A stretch of DNA of 64,000 nt from Acidobacteriota bacterium (GTDB taxonomy: Bacteria > Acidobacteriota > Terriglobia > Terriglobales > Acidobacteriaceae): assembly GCA_018268855.1 (NCBI GenBank), contig JAFDVR010000010.1, positions 44,815-108,814 on the forward strand. Direction: 5' to 3'. Every line of letters begins with the position of its first letter. Position 1 is the stretch's first letter. Below the pieces are notes generated by a model that was given only the letters and a program-made list of their open reading frames with translations, was not told the origin of the DNA and searched no databases. A program made the translations under genes and the position numbers. Below are positions 24,843 through 33,089 of this stretch, in pieces.

Positions 24843-25706
24843 ATGAAGCTGCGTCATTCTCTGCGCATCACCGCATTCGTATTGGCTGCGGTCTGCTCTT
24901 CTGCTCTTTTTGCCGAGAACACCCGTCAAATACTCGATGGCATCAATAAACTTCGGGATATTCCTTACGCCAAACGTGGCGCGCAGATTAAGCAATTGGC
25001 AGCAAAAATTCATGATCTGCCAGCTAGCAAGGAACAGGTAGAGCTTGCCTATAACTTGATGAGCCGTGCGACGGAGGGCGAGCCGGGACGTGACGCGCTA
25101 CAGGCAGCAACAGATGCGTTTTCAACTGCGCTCACTGCCACTCCCATCCCCGGGAAAAAAGACAAAGTCGCATCCCCATACATGGAACTGGCGAGCGTGG
25201 TGCGGTATGAGGGAATTCACACTGACTTCAAAGGTCCGGAACTTGCGCAGGCGATGTCCGAGCTTGAAAAGCAGGATGAGGCGATCAGCAAAGCTGACTT
25301 TACTCTGAGCGATTTGAAGGGCAAGAAAGTAAAATTATCCGATTTGCGCGGCAAAATTGTGATGGTGAACTTCTGGGCTACGTGGTGCCCGCCATGCCGT
25401 CATGAGATGCCCGATCTGGATGCGATCGCCGCACACTTTGCGCCGCAGGGCCTTGTCATTCTTGCCATAACTGACGAGCAGCTTACCAAGGTTGGGCCGC
25501 TGCTCAGCCAGGTTCAGGCAAACTACCATCCGACAATCCTGCTGGATTCGATGAAGACTGTACATAAGCAGTTCTACATTCGCGGGATCCCCAAGACATT
25601 TATCTTCAATCGCGAAGGCAAGCTCGTTGGACAAACGATCGACGAACGCAGCCAGCACCAGTTTCTGATGATGCTGCAAAAAGCCGGGCTCGACATTTCC
25701 AGATAA
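24843..25706 (+). CDS. Secreted TlpA/thioredoxin-family protein
   Basis: A 287-residue exported protein: signal peptide (ITAFVLAAVCSSALFAE), a helical region of about 120 residues, then an AhpC/TSA-Redoxin thioredoxin domain with active site WCPPC in FWATWCPPCRHEMPDLDAIA and cis-Pro loop RGIPKTFIFNREG. It is a second, soluble periplasmic thiol oxidoreductase in this window, distinct from the anchored TlpA at 23127. The N-terminal helical part is specific and unassigned. Its 3' end is duplicated in decayed form near 31126-31268. Confidence 0.86.
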   Translation: MKLRHSLRITAFVLAAVCSSALFAENTRQILDGINKLRDIPYAKRGAQIKQLAAKIHDLPASKEQVELAYNLMSRATEGEPGRDALQAATDAFSTALTATPIPGKKDKVASPYMELASVVRYEGIHTDFKGPELAQAMSELEKQDEAISKADFTLSDLKGKKVKLSDLRGKIVMVNFWATWCPPCRHEMPDLDAIAAHFAPQGLVILAITDEQLTKVGPLLSQVQANYHPTILLDSMKTVHKQFYIRGIPKTFIFNREGKLVGQTIDERSQHQFLMMLQKAGLDISR

Positions 25707-25750
25707 CACCACGGCCAGCAGTGCAAGGGGAATCAAGAGACGGCTTGGCC
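25705..25750 (+). repeat. Direct repeat copy A (46 bp, partner at 31221)
   Basis: This segment, starting AACACCACGGCCAGCAGTGC, aligns with 31221-31268 with only a few mismatches and a 2-base indel. Homology extends upstream into the tlpA 3' end (25605 onward versus 31126 onward). The two copies are about 5.5 kb apart and bracket the sulfatase/TonB genes. Confidence 0.85.
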
Positions 25751-25767
25751 TCGAGTGCACTAGAGAC

Positions 25768-25860
25768 ATGGAAGCAAAGAAGATTCTTCCCCTGGTGGTT
25801 GTGGATGACGAGCAGAAGATGCTAGACGTGCTGCATCTGCATGATTTGTGGGAAAAATAA
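25768..25860 (+). pseudogene. Fragment of kdsD (C-terminal CBS end)
   Basis: The frame 25768-25860 encodes 30 residues plus stop, of which 22 match the last 30 residues of the intact KdsD at 23811-24788, including the shared ending HLHDLWEK. The final 27 or so bases before the stop are almost identical (TGCATCTGCATGATTTGTGG). Similarity continues weakly upstream (CTTGGCC...TGCACTAGAG versus the kdsD equivalent). It is a remnant of a tandem duplication, not an independent gene. Confidence 0.88.
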
Positions 25861-25957
25861 CGGCTCGAAAAACAAAAAGCATCGAAATGGGCGGGTGTGT
25901 TATCCGTTTCCATTTGTTGAATCCATGTATCATTCATTCCCATCGATGGGGATGCAT

Positions 25958-27517
25958 ATGAACTCTGGTTGGACTAGGCGTGATTTTTTAGCTCTTTCGG
26001 GTGCGAGTCTTTTAGAGAGCCTTGTCGGGCACTCTCAGGAAAGCAGTCTGCACACAACGAATACCTCTGCGGATACTTCTGAGAAACTCATTGCAGAGCA
26101 TCGCAATATCGTCATATTTATGCCTGACTCCATGCGTGCCGATGCTTTGGCTTGCTATGGAAATCCCATCACTAAAACACCTAATTTCGATCGCTTGGCG
26201 CGCGAGGGCACCAGATTTGCAAACTGCCATGTTCAGTTTCCCGTTTGCGCCGCTTCGCGATGTTCCATGCTTACCGGTTGGCCTACAAGTGTTCGCGGAC
26301 ATCGCAGCCTTTTTTACCTGTTGCGCCCTGAAGAGCCTAACCTATTCCGCTATCTGAAAAAATCGGGGTACGACGTCTTCTGGTTTGGTAAAAATGATGC
26401 TCTCGCTCCGGAGACTTTTCCCGACAGCGTTACCGAATGGGGCGAAGGAACTCCTGGAAAGACACGTCCGCCTGTTGTTAAGGACCTGACTCCGGGAGTG
26501 AATTCGATGTTTTTCAGTGCGGGGGGTGACCGCCGCGATCTGAAGGATTATCACCGGTTGCAGTCCGCCATTCAGATTCTGCAAAGAAAAGAGCAGGACC
26601 GCCCCTTCTGCATCTTCATCCCGCAGACAGAACCACATCCGCCATATACCGCCCCCGCTGAGTTTTACAACATGTACTCGCCGGATTCTATTCCTCCGCT
26701 GGCACCTGCTGGTCTGAAGAAGAAGCCGGATTATCACGAGGGCATCCGGCGTACGTACCATCTGGACAAGCTGGATGAGGGGACGTTCCGTAAAATTCGC
26801 GCGGTGTATTACGGAAAAGTGAGCCTAAGCGATTGGCTCCTTGGAGAATTACTTGCTGCTTTGGAAGCAACGGGCCACGGCAAGGACACTGCGCTCCTGG
26901 TAGCTTCCGATCATGGGGACTACGCCGGTGAGTACGGTCTCATTGAGAAATGGCCCAGCGGCCTTGAGGACTGCCTCACGCATGTGCCGATGCTCGCGCG
27001 AATTCCAGGCGGAAAACCCGGTATCGTTGCGAAAGACATGGTGGAACTATACGACATCATGCAGACTTGCCTCGACATTGCAGGAGTAAAAGCAAATCAC
27101 ACGCATTTTTCGCGTAGTCTGCTGCCGCAGGTAGCTGGAGGAGCGGGTGATCCGGCGCGGGCCTCGTTTGCTGAAGGTGGTTATAACGTCTACGAGCCAC
27201 AGTGCTTTGAGCCCTTGAAAGAAAAAGGACGTCCATATGATGGGAAGCTTCAGTTGCAGAATGAGGAGCCGGTGATGGTCTCACGTTCAGCTATGGTGCG
27301 TACAAGGACGCACAAATTCATCAGCCGTCCACAGGACCAATGGGAACTGTACGATTCCATTGCAGATCCATTGGAGACACGCAATCTCTTTGGAGAATCA
27401 TCGGTAAGTGCAGTGCAAGCAGAGCTTCAAACGCGCCTGCTCGTCCACTATGTGAATACCACCGGAATTGCGCCTATGAGCAAAGATCCGCGAGGGCTGC
27501 CGAAGCATAAGGCATAA
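25958..27517 (+). CDS. Secreted S1-type sulfatase (Tat signal)
   Basis: A protein of about 519 residues. A twin-arginine signal (TRRDFLALSGASLLE) targets it across the inner membrane folded. The alkaline-phosphatase-like sulfatase fold is clear: IVIFMPDSMRADALACYG (metal Asp), then CAASRCSMLTG with the Cys expected to become formylglycine (C-x-A-S-R rather than C-x-P-S-R), and ASDHGDYAGEYGLIEKWPS as the second metal site. Several in-frame ATGs (25925, 25946, 25952) precede; 25958 follows GGGGAT best. It is paired with a TonB receptor gene downstream, suggesting glycan desulfation and uptake. The maturase is not in the window. Confidence 0.88.
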   Translation: MNSGWTRRDFLALSGASLLESLVGHSQESSLHTTNTSADTSEKLIAEHRNIVIFMPDSMRADALACYGNPITKTPNFDRLAREGTRFANCHVQFPVCAASRCSMLTGWPTSVRGHRSLFYLLRPEEPNLFRYLKKSGYDVFWFGKNDALAPETFPDSVTEWGEGTPGKTRPPVVKDLTPGVNSMFFSAGGDRRDLKDYHRLQSAIQILQRKEQDRPFCIFIPQTEPHPPYTAPAEFYNMYSPDSIPPLAPAGLKKKPDYHEGIRRTYHLDKLDEGTFRKIRAVYYGKVSLSDWLLGELLAALEATGHGKDTALLVASDHGDYAGEYGLIEKWPSGLEDCLTHVPMLARIPGGKPGIVAKDMVELYDIMQTCLDIAGVKANHTHFSRSLLPQVAGGAGDPARASFAEGGYNVYEPQCFEPLKEKGRPYDGKLQLQNEEPVMVSRSAMVRTRTHKFISRPQDQWELYDSIADPLETRNLFGESSVSAVQAELQTRLLVHYVNTTGIAPMSKDPRGLPKHKA

Positions 27518-27573
27518 AGATGGAGCCGGTGTCCAGATAACTGGAAAATTCTCGCCTCCTGAATGGTTATATT

Positions 27574-27603
27574 TTGACTTCACTGAGCTGCATCCGCTAT
27601 AAC
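27574..27603 (+). promoter_or_regulatory. Sigma-70-like promoter upstream of TonB receptor
   Basis: TTGACT (27574-27579), 18 bases, TATAAC (27598-27603). It is in the 211-base gap after the sulfatase and would give a 5' UTR of about 120 bases before the receptor ATG at 27729. The receptor could thus be transcribed independently of the sulfatase. Confidence 0.6.
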
Positions 27604-27728
27604 AGGCTTCGCTCCAATGTAAGGGATTACACTATTCCACTTACGGGATAGAACAATAAAAGAGCGGTTCTTCATAGATGAATGTAATCGCTTCCAAATA
27701 GCACGGCACACTTTAGGAGACCAGATAA

Positions 27729-30700
27729 ATGCGCAGATACTCGTTTCTCTCAACCATATGGGGGATCATCGTCAGCCTGCTTTCGATGGCAGCGTTCCTC
27801 CCCGCGCCCGCGATGAACGCGCAGTCTGTCACCGGATCGATCTACGGAACAGTAACGGACAGCTCTGGAGCGGCTATTCCAAAGGCGTCTGTTTCCATTA
27901 CGAATGTAGACACGAACCAGACCATCACCACCACATCGGGCGGCTCTGGCGAGTTCGTCTTCCCATCCATCGATCCGGGCACTTACAAAGCCACGGCCAG
28001 CATGACTGGGTTCGCCACGATCACGCAGACGGATCTCCGTGTTTCCGCTAATCAGAATGTGAACTCCAGTTTCACCATGAAGGCAGGCGCCACCACGGAT
28101 ACAGTTACCGTAGATGCCGATGCTGCTCTGGTGGATACAAGAGAGTCGCAGATTGCGGAGACTGTCGATCAGAAACGCATTGTAGATCTTCCTTTAGCGA
28201 ACCGTAACGCCTACGATCTCGTCACCTTGGTCCCTGGAATCACCAACTACAACGCCAGTGCACAAATTGGAGACAACGGTGGAACGCAGTTTTCCACGAA
28301 CGGAACACGCCCTAATTTCAATTCGTTTTATCTGGATGGCGCATACAACACATCTTTCTTCCGCGGGGGAGGAAATATCGTTCCAGCGCCTGATGCACTC
28401 GCTCAATTCCGCATCATTACCAGCAACTTCGATTCAGAATTCGGACGTTATCCCGGAGCAGTGGTAAACACAATTACTCGCTCAGGGAACAATGCGTTCC
28501 ATGGTGTTGCGTATGATTACCTGCGCAACCGGATATTCAATGCGCGCAATTACTTCACGCAGCCTGGAAATAGCCCGCAATACATTTACAACGTATTTGG
28601 CGGTGGCGTGGGTGGTCCCATCGTCCGCGACAAACTCTTCTTTTTCGCTTCCTATCAGGGAACCCGCATCCGCGAGCAGACCACGATCAACCCGACTGAC
28701 ATCATCGTTCCGTCCGATCTGGAGCGCATGGGCGACTTCTCTGCCAGCATCAAAAAACCCACCGCTTTACCAGGGGCCCAATGCGGAACGACCGCAGCAC
28801 CTAAAATCTGCTCGAACAAGCTGGATCCTGTCGCTCAAAATGTCCTCAAATATGTGCCTCATTATGATCCTGCATTGACGGACAAGGCGGGCTACCATCC
28901 TGACACGCAGCAACTGCCAAGCCCAACCACGGCCGATCAGGGCGTTGGCCGCCTCGATTACCAACTCAATCAGGCCCACCGCCTCAGCTTCACCTATTTC
29001 AACTCGCAGGGCGCTGGATTCAACCGGAAGGTCAGCTCCAACAATCTTCTTACCTATTCAGGTCTGTCTACGTACGCAGGGCAGTCCAATTATGTTTTGA
29101 GAGACAACTGGATCATCTCCCCAAACATGGTGAATTCCTTCACGCTCTTCTACACGCTGAATAAGACAAACGCTGCACCGCTCTATCAGACTGCGCATTT
29201 CTCCGACCTCGGCATGCAGATCGGCAATGGCGGCCCAATCATAACCCAGCCGCAAATGATCGTGACGGGATACTTCACTGGCGGCGGCTCAGGCATCAAC
29301 AACCAGACGCAGTTGACCTCCGGTATTGAAGACACCTTCAACTGGACGCACGGCCGCCATCAAGTGAAGTTCGGCGGGTCGATGATCTTCAACAAATATC
29401 AGGAGACAGGTTCATTCCTTTCCTCAGCAAAGCTGACCTTCAATGGCAATGCTTCGGTTGGTGGTCAGACAAAGAACGGCCTTGCGGATTTCCTTCTGGG
29501 ACGTGCGCAGAGCTTCCAGCAGAACAATGGCGTGTTGCACCGCTTCCATGCGTGGGACCCATCGCTCTTCCTCCAGGACAACTGGCGCATCACGCGCCGG
29601 CTCACTGCCAATCTTGGCGTGCGTTGGGAAGTGTACTACCCATTCTCCGGACAAAAAAATCTCGGTACATTTATCGAGGGCGTCCAATCGACACGATTTC
29701 CCACAGCCCCCGTCGGGCTGTTGACCGAGGGAGATCCTGGCGTTCCCGAAGGCGTGCTTCACGTTTCATATAAAAAGTTCGCTCCGCGCATCGGTTTTGC
29801 GTGGGACATCTTCGGAGATGGCAAGTCGTCATTGCGGGGCGCTTACGGACTCTTCTACTCCTTCAGCCAGGAAACCTTCATCGGCAACTTGGAGCAGCAG
29901 CCGTTCCAACTCGCAGTTGTACTCAACAGCACGACCAATCTTGTGAATCCCTATGCGGGGCAGGCGGCTTTCCCCTCAGGAAGTCCTTTTCCGTATGTTG
30001 TTGACCCGGCAAATCCCACGTTTGTAAACGGAGCAACGATAAGCGGCCTCAAGCCATACTCGTCCACTGTTCCGTATCTCCAGCAGTTCAACCTCACGTT
30101 GGAGCAACAATACGGAACGAACTGGAGCACCCGCATTTCCTATGTCGGCAATGTGGGAAGGCACTTCTATCTTTCGCGGGACCAAAATTCTCCGGTCTAC
30201 GGCCCTGGAGCAACGTTGGCCAATGCAGCCTCACGGCGTCCGTTGAGCAGCCAGGGATACGTCTCCGGTGTCGGCCTGCTCGATCCGTCGAGCAACTCCT
30301 CATACAGTTCGCTGCAACTGGTCGCTACCCGCCGGCTGCAACATAACTTCTCAGTTCAGGCATTCTATGTCTGGTCTAAGGCGATGGACACCATCTCCGT
30401 TGATCCCGGCAATGCAACCTCGTATACGCTGTCGGACGAGTACAATCCCGGCCGTGATCGCGGACTTTCCAATCTGGATATGCCACACCGTTTCGTAGCT
30501 TCTTTCATCTATCAGCTACCGGCGGTGAACCGCTGGGGACTCTTCGGCAAAGAAGTGCTCAGTGGATGGCAATTGAACGGAATTGAAACACTCGCAACCG
30601 GTAACCCATTCAATATCACCTCCAACGTGGATACGAATCTTGATACCGTAGCCAACACAGACCGCCCTGATCTCATTGGAAATCCTTATCTCGATGGCGG

Positions 30701-31016
30701 GCGTTCCAAGCGTGACAAGATCGATCAATACTTCAATACCGCTGCCTATGTCGTGCCCACCGGTGGCCGCTTGTACGGTAATTCACCAAGAAACCCCCTC
30801 ATCGGCCCCGGGACGGTCAATACGGACATCTCAGCTTTCAAGCGTTTTGTGGTGCATGAGCAGGCCAATCTACTCTTCCGTGCCGAGTTCTTCAATCTCT
30901 TCAACAATACGAATCTAAACAACCCCAACGGTGTGCTCGGCAATGGTAATTTCGGTCGCATCACCGGGGCCGCCGATCCTCGTCAGATGCAGCTAGCACT
31001 GAAGTTTGAGTTCTAG
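27729..31016 (+). CDS. TonB-dependent receptor, Oar-like
   Basis: A 1095-residue outer-membrane transporter. Signal peptide (LLSMAAFLPAPAMNAQS), then a carboxypeptidase-regulatory-like beta-sandwich (SIYGTVTDSSGAAIPKASVS, residues about 35-120), a plug domain (VDLPLANRNAYDLVTLVPGI), and a long beta-barrel ending in LALKFEF with the terminal aromatic residue required for BAM insertion. This architecture is expanded in Acidobacteriota and is associated with uptake of plant or microbial glycans. AGGAGA precedes the ATG. Located after a sulfatase, it probably imports sulfated-glycan fragments. A strong terminator follows. Confidence 0.93.
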   Translation: MRRYSFLSTIWGIIVSLLSMAAFLPAPAMNAQSVTGSIYGTVTDSSGAAIPKASVSITNVDTNQTITTTSGGSGEFVFPSIDPGTYKATASMTGFATITQTDLRVSANQNVNSSFTMKAGATTDTVTVDADAALVDTRESQIAETVDQKRIVDLPLANRNAYDLVTLVPGITNYNASAQIGDNGGTQFSTNGTRPNFNSFYLDGAYNTSFFRGGGNIVPAPDALAQFRIITSNFDSEFGRYPGAVVNTITRSGNNAFHGVAYDYLRNRIFNARNYFTQPGNSPQYIYNVFGGGVGGPIVRDKLFFFASYQGTRIREQTTINPTDIIVPSDLERMGDFSASIKKPTALPGAQCGTTAAPKICSNKLDPVAQNVLKYVPHYDPALTDKAGYHPDTQQLPSPTTADQGVGRLDYQLNQAHRLSFTYFNSQGAGFNRKVSSNNLLTYSGLSTYAGQSNYVLRDNWIISPNMVNSFTLFYTLNKTNAAPLYQTAHFSDLGMQIGNGGPIITQPQMIVTGYFTGGGSGINNQTQLTSGIEDTFNWTHGRHQVKFGGSMIFNKYQETGSFLSSAKLTFNGNASVGGQTKNGLADFLLGRAQSFQQNNGVLHRFHAWDPSLFLQDNWRITRRLTANLGVRWEVYYPFSGQKNLGTFIEGVQSTRFPTAPVGLLTEGDPGVPEGVLHVSYKKFAPRIGFAWDIFGDGKSSLRGAYGLFYSFSQETFIGNLEQQPFQLAVVLNSTTNLVNPYAGQAAFPSGSPFPYVVDPANPTFVNGATISGLKPYSSTVPYLQQFNLTLEQQYGTNWSTRISYVGNVGRHFYLSRDQNSPVYGPGATLANAASRRPLSSQGYVSGVGLLDPSSNSSYSSLQLVATRRLQHNFSVQAFYVWSKAMDTISVDPGNATSYTLSDEYNPGRDRGLSNLDMPHRFVASFIYQLPAVNRWGLFGKEVLSGWQLNGIETLATGNPFNITSNVDTNLDTVANTDRPDLIGNPYLDGGRSKRDKIDQYFNTAAYVVPTGGRLYGNSPRNPLIGPGTVNTDISAFKRFVVHEQANLLFRAEFFNLFNNTNLNNPNGVLGNGNFGRITGAADPRQMQLALKFEF

Positions 31017-31026
31017 AACCTCTAAA

Positions 31027-31056
31027 GCCGGCCCGTGCAAACCCTGCACGGGCTTT
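31027..31056 (+). terminator. Intrinsic terminator after TonB receptor
   Basis: GCCCGTGCA (31031-31039) and TGCACGGGC (31045-31053) form a 9-base-pair stem with loop AACCC, followed by TTT, 10-15 bases after the receptor stop. Confidence 0.85.
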
Positions 31057-31125
31057 GGCGCTATCTGAACCAGGATAGGCAGATTCATCCAGCAATGGAG
31101 ATTCCAGTGCTGCAGTGAGGACGTT

Positions 31126-31268
31126 TTCAATCGTGAGACAAGCTATATGGATGCCCTGGGGAAAGTAGCCATTGATCAATCTCTGATGACGTTGCAAGGA
31201 AGGGCTCGGCCTTTCTCAAGAACACCACGGTCAGCAGTGCAAAGGTAGAATCAAGAGATGACTTGGCC
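31126..31268 (+). pseudogene. Decayed copy of tlpA 3' end plus downstream repeat B
   Basis: Bases 31126-31268 align collinearly with 25605-25750 (end of the secreted TlpA gene and its 3' flank). Shared landmarks keep almost constant offsets: TTCAATCG, AAGCT..T.TGGA, TCTGATGA.G.TGCAA, GGGCTCG, and AACACCACGG. Stop codons and indels break the frame. The right end (GATGACTTGGCCGCAA) again resembles the kdsD C-terminal coding sequence. It is a remnant left between the TonB receptor and proS. Confidence 0.75.
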
Positions 31269-31304
31269 GCAACTTTTCGCGGCTGGAAAGTGATTCTCTG
31301 ATTC

Positions 31305-33050
31305 ATGCACCGCTGGTCCAGACTCTTTATTCCTACGCTCCGCGAAGCTCCTGCAGATGCTGTCGTTGCCAGTCACCAGATCCTTGTGCGCGCGGGATAC
31401 ATCCGCCAGCTTGGAGCCGGTATCTACAACTATCTCTTTCTCGGCACGCGTTCCATCAACAAGATCGTCGCCATCGTGCGCGAAGAGATGGACAAGATCG
31501 GACAGGAGTTCTATCTCCCAGCGCTGAATCCGGCGGAGATATGGCAGGAGAGCGGACGCTGGACGGGCATGGGCGAAAACATGTTCCGCCTGAAAGACCG
31601 CAAGGGCGCGGACCTCTGCCTTGGCATGACGCATGAAGAGGTGATGACCTCCATCGCGCGCGATGAGGTCCGCAGTTACAAACAGTTGCCGCAGATCTGG
31701 TACCAGATCCAAACGAAGTTTCGCGATGAGCCGCGCCCCAAGAGCGGTCTGCTGCGCGTACGCCAGTTCACGATGAAGGATTCATACTCGTTTGATATCG
31801 ACGAGGCCGGGCTGGATGTTTCGTACCGTCTGCATGACGAGGCCTACCGCCGCATCTTTACACGCTGCGGATTGGAGTTTGTAGCGGTGGAAGCCGACTC
31901 CGGGGCGATGGGCGGATCGCAGTCACAGGAATTCATGGTGTACACCGAAGCAGGTGAGGACCTGATCGCCTCTTCGCCAGACGGCAAGTATGCTGCAAAC
32001 ATCGAGAAGGCTACGGCGCTGCTGGCAGTAGTTGAAGACTTGCCTGATGCAGAGCTTGAAGAAGTTCACACACCGGGACAGCGCACCATCGAAGAGGTCG
32101 GCGCGTTTCTCAAGACACAGCCGCATCATCAAGTGAAAACCATGGCGATGATGGCAGTCTGGCCCGATGGCAAGGCGAAATCGGTCGTTGCGTTTTTGCG
32201 CGGCGATCATCAACTCAATGAAACCAAGCTAGCCTCGCTCGTCGGCGGCGCGGAGCTTCGTCCAATGCAGCCGGAGGAGATCGCTTCCATCTTCAATGCG
32301 CCTGCTGGATACCTTGGCCCTATCGGCTTAAAGCAGAGCGACAAGCTGATGATTGTGCTGGACAAGGCCCTCGAGGGCCGGCGCAATCTGATTGCCGGTG
32401 CCAACAAGGAAGAGTTCCACCTGCGTAATGTAACTCCCGGCGTGCACTTCAACGACTTTGTGGTTGCCGATGTACGGACCGTGACCGAAGGCGAACCCGA
32501 TCCCATCGGAGGACAACCATTGCGCATCGGCAAGGCAGTCGAGATCGGTCACATCTTCAAACTCGGCTACAAATACACCGAGAGCATGGGCGCCCGCGTG
32601 CTCGACCAGAACGGCAAGGAAGTAATGCCCATCATGGGCTGCTATGGCATCGGCATCGAGCGCATTCTCACTTCTGCGATGGAACTTTCTGCGGCAAAGA
32701 AGGGACTGACCGATCGTGGCGATCTTCAATACGCTCTGCCTCCCTCGATTGCTCCGTTTGAAGTAGTGATAACGGTGACCAAGCAGAACGACGCTTCGCT
32801 TGCCGAAGCAGGCGAGAAGATCGCACGCGATCTGGAAGCCGCTGGATTCGATGTATTGCTGGATGATCGCGATCAGAGTGCGGGTGTGAAATTCAAGGAT
32901 GCCGACCTGATCGGAGTGCCGTATCGCGTAAATATCGGAAAGAAACTAGCCGAAGGCAAAGTAGAGCTTGTAGATCGTTTGAGCGACACGGTAACTGAAC
33001 ATGGCGTAGGCGATGTGGTTGCGCAATTGAAGTCCGCTTTCCAGAAGTAG
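31305..33050 (+). CDS. proS: Prolyl-tRNA synthetase
   Basis: A 581-residue class II aminoacyl-tRNA synthetase of the bacterial type with an inserted editing domain. Motif 2 region ([20 protein letters not shown], then [10 protein letters not shown]) and motif 3 ([18 protein letters not shown]) are present. The YbaK-like INS domain lies about residues 230-390 and hydrolyses misacylated Ala-tRNA(Pro). The C-terminal anticodon-binding domain carries [20 protein letters not shown]. Length and layout match the E. coli-type enzyme. It is followed 39 bases later by the PBP gene. Confidence 0.97.
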   Translation: MHRWSRLFIPTLREAPADAVVASHQILVRAGYIRQLGAGIYNYLFLGTRSINKIVAIVREEMDKIGQEFYLPALNPAEIWQESGRWTGMGENMFRLKDRKGADLCLGMTHEEVMTSIARDEVRSYKQLPQIWYQIQTKFRDEPRPKSGLLRVRQFTMKDSYSFDIDEAGLDVSYRLHDEAYRRIFTRCGLEFVAVEADSGAMGGSQSQEFMVYTEAGEDLIASSPDGKYAANIEKATALLAVVEDLPDAELEEVHTPGQRTIEEVGAFLKTQPHHQVKTMAMMAVWPDGKAKSVVAFLRGDHQLNETKLASLVGGAELRPMQPEEIASIFNAPAGYLGPIGLKQSDKLMIVLDKALEGRRNLIAGANKEEFHLRNVTPGVHFNDFVVADVRTVTEGEPDPIGGQPLRIGKAVEIGHIFKLGYKYTESMGARVLDQNGKEVMPIMGCYGIGIERILTSAMELSAAKKGLTDRGDLQYALPPSIAPFEVVITVTKQNDASLAEAGEKIARDLEAAGFDVLLDDRDQSAGVKFKDADLIGVPYRVNIGKKLAEGKVELVDRLSDTVTEHGVGDVVAQLKSAFQK

Positions 33051-33089
33051 CAGCGTGCGTCCTACCTACACGCAGGAGAGGAACAGCCC

